A stretch of DNA of 64,000 nucleotides from Pseudomonas sp. RIT409 (lineage in GTDB: Bacteria > Pseudomonadota > Gammaproteobacteria > Pseudomonadales > Pseudomonadaceae), in contig NZ_QARE02000009.1 of the NCBI RefSeq assembly GCF_003052515.2, positions 1 through 64,000 on the forward strand, written 5' to 3'. The notes below the pieces were generated by a model, which saw only the letters and a program-made list of their open reading frames with translations, was not told where the DNA came from and made no database searches. Positions within the stretch are counted from its first letter, which is position 1; every line of letters starts with the position of its first letter. This document shows positions 63,029-64,000 of the stretch, in pieces. The position numbers and the translations under genes were made by a program.

Positions 63029-63061
63029 GAGCCCGGCGAGTGCTCGCCTTGGATCGGGCTC
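63029..63061. terminator. Hairpin between convergent GGDEF and EAL genes
   Basis: GAGCCC and GGGCTC enclose an inner stem GGCGAG-TG-CTCGCC. It has no T-run on either side. The place, just between the two stops, suggests termination or transcript-end protection for both genes. Confidence 0.55.
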
Positions 63062-63065
63062 ACCC

Positions 63066-64000
63066 TTAGGCCAACGCACTCAGATCCAGTTGGTGCTGCG
63101 GCACAGGCATGGAGAAGTAATACCCCTGCGCCTGCCCCGCGCCCATTTCCCGTAATAACTGCAAGGTGTCCGCGTCTTCCACGCCCTCCGCGACAACGCT
63201 CAGCCCCAGCGATTCGGCCATTCGCACGATGGCCCGCACGATCGCGCGGCTGCGTGAGCTGGTGGTCAGTTCGAGGGTGAACGACTTGTCGATCTTCAGG
63301 CCGCTGAAATGGTACTGGTGCACATAACTGAGGGACGAGAAGCCAGCCCCGAAGTCGTCCAGCACGGTGGAAACGCCATTGTCCGCCAGGTGTTTCATGG
63401 CCTGGCGCGCCAGTTCCGGTTCGGCCACCAGCGCGCCTTCGGTCAATTCCAGGCAAATACGCGAAGGCGCTACCTGATGTTGATCCAACAGCGCCAGCAC
63501 TTCGCTGGCGAATTCGGGGCGGCTGATGCTGTAGCTCGAGCAGTTCACATGTACGGTCGGCCAATGGGCGTGGCTGGGTTGAGCGAGCATGGCAACCACC
63601 TGCTGCAGCATGTAGAAATCCAGCCTGCCGATCAGACGCAGACCTTCCAGCGCGGGCAGGAATTGCCCCGGCGCGATGATCCGGCCATCGGGCTGGCGCC
63701 AGCGGATCAAGGCCTCAAGGGCGAGCACCTTGCCGGTGGCCACATCGATGATCGGCTGGAAATAGGGCAGCAGTTCATCGTTGCGCTTGAGGGCGTTGCG
63801 CAACGCGCCTTCCTGCTCCATCTGGTCGGACACTTCCCGCCGCACTTCCTGGTTGAACACGGCGTAGCTGTCACGCCCCGCGTTCTTGACCCGGTACATC
63901 GCCGTGTCGGCGTCGCGCAGCAGGTCGGCCGGTTCCTTGTGGAATTGCAGGTCAGCCGCCACCACCCCAATGCTGCATGACGAAAACACCGCGTGGCCAT
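63066..64000 (-). CDS. GGDEF-EAL protein, 5' end missing
   Basis: The reading frame is open to the window edge, so the N terminus is not visible. The visible part starts in the end of a GGDEF domain (SIGV...ADTAMYRVKNAGRDSYAVF). A full EAL domain (about 70-310 of the visible part) follows, with EALIRW, VNCSSYS, CLELTEGAL, DDFGAGFSSLSY, KIDKSF and VAEGVEDADT. The metal and catalytic acids look present, so phosphodiesterase activity on cyclic di-GMP is plausible. Whether the GGDEF part is active cannot be seen. No membrane segment is visible in this part. Confidence 0.88.
   Translation of the reverse strand, partial: GHAVFSSCSIGVVAADLQFHKEPADLLRDADTAMYRVKNAGRDSYAVFNQEVRREVSDQMEQEGALRNALKRNDELLPYFQPIIDVATGKVLALEALIRWRQPDGRIIAPGQFLPALEGLRLIGRLDFYMLQQVVAMLAQPSHAHWPTVHVNCSSYSISRPEFASEVLALLDQHQVAPSRICLELTEGALVAEPELARQAMKHLADNGVSTVLDDFGAGFSSLSYVHQYHFSGLKIDKSFTLELTTSSRSRAIVRAIVRMAESLGLSVVAEGVEDADTLQLLREMGAGQAQGYYFSMPVPQHQLDLSALA

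Overview
The window looks like chromosome of a Pseudomonas, most likely of the P. fluorescens complex. The reasons are the high GC content, a MexEF-OprN efflux operon, an H-NS-like MvaU protein, DUF2790 and DUF2934 proteins, the glgA-treZ-malQ-treY-glgX trehalose/alpha-glucan cluster and a REP-type inverted pair. No phage, insertion sequence, CRISPR array, tRNA or rRNA was seen. The first gene (tonB) and the last (an EAL-domain gene) run off the window edges.

Bases 1-10400 form one import cassette on the + strand: tonB (5' end missing), exbB, exbD, a TonB-dependent receptor, then a YejABEF-type peptide ABC transporter (binding protein, two permeases, tandem ATPase). It holds the parts needed to carry a substrate from the medium to the cytoplasm. 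Bases 10500-16541 are mexE-mexF-oprN, with a LysR-type dyad that fits the MexT box layout upstream and a strong terminator after it. Then come a membrane-anchored TPR protein, mvaU with a TTG start, an exported protein of unknown function and gloA.

Bases 20100-28700 are rich in redox functions. A REP pair and a bidirectional terminator separate gloA from ahpF and ahpC, both on the - strand. A KfrA-like DNA-binding protein follows with a perfect palindrome just upstream, then a PAS hybrid histidine kinase, gor and galU. Bases 28000-30500 hold small proteins: two convergent lipoproteins, a DUF1883 protein, a 59-residue protein and alkB. The - strand genes at 30493-35666 form a compact run gnd, zwf, HAD phosphatase and GH15 glycosidase. 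After a small coiled-coil gene come a CptA-like phosphoethanolamine transferase, a TerC/CBS/CorC membrane protein and an acetyltransferase.

Bases 41350-52500 carry glgA, treZ, malQ, treY, a DUF2934 protein and glgX, tightly packed and partly overlapping. Together they make or remodel alpha-glucan and convert it to trehalose (TreY, then TreZ), with MalQ and GlgX recycling the short glucans. The partner genes glgB, glgE, treS and glgC are not in the window. A hairpin with GGA in its loop, plus GGA in the Shine-Dalgarno of glgA, suggests Rsm/Csr control. The last 11 kb hold a GlxA-type AraC regulator, a secreted epoxide-hydrolase-like enzyme, a small membrane protein, a Kef-type antiporter, a divergent LysR/MFS pair with operator-like dyads, a DUF2790 protein, glycerate kinase, and convergent GGDEF and EAL genes for cyclic di-GMP turnover.
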